A DNA stretch of 64,000 bases from Acidobacteriota bacterium (lineage in GTDB: Bacteria > Acidobacteriota > UBA890 > WLXD01). Of this stretch, positions 62,164-64,000 are shown piece after piece. A program made the position numbers and the translations under genes. Below the pieces are notes generated by a model. That model ran no database searches and was not told the origin of the DNA. It was given only the letters and a program-made list of their open reading frames with translations. The stretch lies in contig WLXD01000002.1 in the NCBI GenBank assembly GCA_012103255.1, positions 248,001-312,000 of the forward strand, written 5' to 3'. The number at the start of each line of letters is the position of its first letter. The first letter of the stretch is position 1.

Positions 62164-63432
62164 ATGAAGAAGCCCATGATCGGAATCGCGTGTTTGATCC
62201 TCGGCACGGTTGTCGCCTGCGCGGGTGAAACCGAGGCGCCTGCCGCTCCTGAAACACTCGCGGCGGAAGCCCCGGCTACGCCGACCATCCTGGACAACCC
62301 GGCAGCGACCGACAGCACGGTTCCGCATTTGGGCGTCGGTGCGGACGACAGCCTCCTGATGTCATGGCTGGAGGCGGGCGATTCGACAACCCTGCGAGTG
62401 GCAAGGCTCGACCCGGCGACCGGCTCGTGGACGGCAGCGGAGTCGGTGTACTCAGCCCCTACCCTGTTCGCCAACTGGGCCGACTTCCCCTCGGTCGTCG
62501 AACTGACGGATGGCGCCCTCGTCACGCACTGGCTCGAGTACCTTGCTGAAGGACGGTACGCATACGGAGTGAAGCTGGCGCAACGCGACGCCAACGGCGT
62601 CTGGGGCGAACCGTGGCAGCCGCACGAGGACTCCTCGCCCGTGGAGCATGGGTTCGTCTCGCTCGCGGCGGCGGCCGACGGCGGCTATTCGGCGATCTGG
62701 CTCGACGGCACCGCCTTCGCCGACGGCAACAACGAGATGAGTGTCCGCGCCCGGCACTACGGCCCGGACGGAGCCGCGGGGAGCGAAGAAATTCTCGATC
62801 TCCGCGCCTGCGACTGCTGCCAGACCGGAGCTGCCTATCTTGGCGACAACCTCGTAGTCGTCTACCGGGACCGCTCCCCCGACGAGGTCCGTGACATCTG
62901 GACCGTACGCCGCACGGCCGAGGGGTGGAGCGAACCGCAACCCGTCGCGACCGATGGCTGGATGATCCCAGGGTGTCCGGTGAACGGCCCCTCGATTGTT
63001 TCGACAGGAGAAGACGACGGTGCGGTGATCTGGTTTGCGCTCGTCGATCAGGTCCCCGAGGTGAAACTGGCTTTCACACGCGACGGCGGTGCGTCGTTCG
63101 AAGACCCGATCCTGATTGAGCAGGGTTCGGACTCTGCGGCAACTCTGGGCAGGGTGGACGTCGCGTCTACACCCGACGGCACGCTCGTGGCTACCTGGCT
63201 CACCCAGGTCGGAGAGACCGCAGAGATTCGGTACCGCATCATCGAGGAGAACGCCACGCTCAGCGACGTACATGTCCTCGCCACAACAGGCGCCGAACGA
63301 GGTAGCGGCTTCCCCCGCGTCGAAGTGGTTGGGCAGCACGTGTTTTTCGCCTGGACCGACACCCTTGGCGACTCGCCGATGATCCGAACCGCGTCGATGC
63401 CGATCGCAGGGCTACCGGCGGCAAACCAGTAG
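62164..63432 (+). CDS. Lipoprotein with BNR/sialidase-like propeller and CDCC motif
   Basis: 422 residues from ATG 62164 (ATG 62155 adds three). Lipoprotein signal LGTVVAC (Cys19), then an Ala/Pro/Thr linker and a sialidase-like (BNR) beta-propeller: TRDGGASFEDPI is an Asp-box-like segment. Inside it, LDLRACDCCQTGAAYLG and MIPGCPVNGPSIV bring three close Cys and a fourth; such clusters are not found in true sialidases and could bind copper or another metal. Catalytic Arg triad and Tyr/Glu of sialidases are not obvious, so enzymatic activity is doubtful. It is 12 bp upstream of the CopD-like gene. Confidence 0.8.
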   Translation: MKKPMIGIACLILGTVVACAGETEAPAAPETLAAEAPATPTILDNPAATDSTVPHLGVGADDSLLMSWLEAGDSTTLRVARLDPATGSWTAAESVYSAPTLFANWADFPSVVELTDGALVTHWLEYLAEGRYAYGVKLAQRDANGVWGEPWQPHEDSSPVEHGFVSLAAAADGGYSAIWLDGTAFADGNNEMSVRARHYGPDGAAGSEEILDLRACDCCQTGAAYLGDNLVVVYRDRSPDEVRDIWTVRRTAEGWSEPQPVATDGWMIPGCPVNGPSIVSTGEDDGAVIWFALVDQVPEVKLAFTRDGGASFEDPILIEQGSDSAATLGRVDVASTPDGTLVATWLTQVGETAEIRYRIIEENATLSDVHVLATTGAERGSGFPRVEVVGQHVFFAWTDTLGDSPMIRTASMPIAGLPAANQ

Positions 63433-63444
63433 CAGGTGCCCGAC

Positions 63445-64000
63445 ATGGACCTCGCGCAGGCTCTCGTACGCCTGATCGGATATCTCGGCGTCTTCGCGCT
63501 GGTGGGAGCTACGGGCCTGGGCGCTCGACTGTGCTCGGACCTCGGCGCGGCTTCCGAGCGGATGCGCGACCGAGCGCTGCACGTAGCAATCTTCGCGGCC
63601 CTGGTACTCATTGCCACGGCTCTGATCACCCTTCTGAACCAGACGTCGATGTTCTTTGGGGACGACGAGGGAGTCAACGCGGAGACGATCCGAACTATCG
63701 CCATGGAAACCGGGTGGGGTGCCGGTTGGCGCGTCCAGTTCGGTGCTGCGACCTTCGCCCTGATGGGAGCACTGCTCATTCGCTCCCGGCGCATGTTCGG
63801 GTGGCCTGTGCTTGGAGTCGGCGCAATAGCGGCTGCAGCTGCCCAGAGCCTCACCGGCCACGCCTTCGAAGGAAGCTGGCTATCGGTGAAGGTGCTGGCC
63901 CAGGCGATCCATGTGGTCGCCGGCTCGCTCTGGATCGGCTCGCTGCTCGTGATTGTTGTCGCTGTAATGCGGCATGAGTCCGACGACGACACGATCGCAA
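63445..64000 (+). CDS. CopD-like copper-resistance membrane protein (3' end cut by window edge)
   Basis: The first 185 residues are visible from ATG 63445, with five hydrophobic segments: LIGYLGVFALVGATGLGA, VAIFAALVLIATALITLL, FGAATFALMGALL, GVGAIAAAAAQSLTGHA, and VLAQAIHVVAGSLWIGSLLVIV. The histidines in SLTGHAFEGSW and IHVVAGSLW are the family-typical candidates for copper ligands at the membrane. CopD proteins import or handle copper in the inner membrane. The CDCC propeller just upstream and the TlpA-like gene suggest a shared copper/redox role. The frame runs off the right edge. Confidence 0.85.
   Translation, partial: MDLAQALVRLIGYLGVFALVGATGLGARLCSDLGAASERMRDRALHVAIFAALVLIATALITLLNQTSMFFGDDEGVNAETIRTIAMETGWGAGWRVQFGAATFALMGALLIRSRRMFGWPVLGVGAIAAAAAQSLTGHAFEGSWLSVKVLAQAIHVVAGSLWIGSLLVIVVAVMRHESDDDTIA

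Overview
The window is a GC-rich, gene-dense bacterial chromosome segment of about 64 kb. It holds roughly 54 protein genes, one initiator tRNA, and no transposase, integrase, prophage gene or CRISPR array that I can see. A TonB-dependent receptor, many lipoproteins and secreted beta-propellers, a pilin-like protein and a CRTAC/FG-GAP protein point to a diderm (Gram-negative-type) host. An Npt-type nucleotide transporter, FG-GAP/CRTAC proteins and a planctomycete-style cytochrome c domain would fit Acidobacteriota or a neighbouring phylum, but that assignment is inference only.

Layout. 1-5.9 kb is housekeeping: MoeB/ThiF-type E1 enzyme (cut by the left edge), CDF metal exporter, ureohydrolase, Cys/Met PLP enzyme, CutA, enolase and FtsB. 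6-9.3 kb holds an unusual ketosynthase, an orphan pilin-like protein, a lipoprotein gene with an apparent frameshift and an unknown membrane protein. 9.4-12.3 kb encodes a polyprenyl-phosphoryl-arabinose type pathway: DprE1, followed with an ATGA overlap by a single polypeptide fusing a DprE2-like dehydrogenase to a UbiA-type DPPR synthase. 12.4-20 kb carries an S1/P1 nuclease, an NnrS-like haem protein, PsuG, EttA (with a one-base frameshift), an M23 peptidase and a GltB-like flavoenzyme. 19.7-22 kb is modABC with overlapping genes. 22-30.6 kb is mainly envelope proteins: FG-GAP protein, DUF2891, TPR protein, TonB receptor, acyltransferase-3 and a HEAGH membrane protein.

30.7-41.6 kb is the least ordinary part. 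A YidC/Oxa1-like membrane protein with a large extra N-terminal domain overlaps, by ATGA, a PEP-synthase/rifampin-phosphotransferase-like dikinase. They are followed by two polytopic GT-C-like proteins, a beta-propeller lipoprotein, a methyltransferase and a dolichyl-phosphate-mannose-synthase-like GT2. With uppS at 55 kb and the DprE1/DprE2-UbiA genes, this suggests a sizeable investment in polyprenyl-phosphate-sugar glycosylation of the envelope.

41.7-64 kb carries secreted proteins, tRNA-fMet with a clear promoter and terminator, two tandem paralogue pairs, YceI, a UvrD-like helicase, HemW, an ANKH/MATE-like transporter, the Npt transporter with UppS, inositol-3-phosphate synthase with a perfect terminator, and a terminal group (small twin-CX3C secreted protein, TlpA-like thioredoxin, CDCC-motif beta-propeller, CopD) that may be a copper/redox module. 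Two places (8.2 kb and 15.7 kb) show single-base frame disruptions in otherwise well-preserved genes; assembly error is the simplest explanation.
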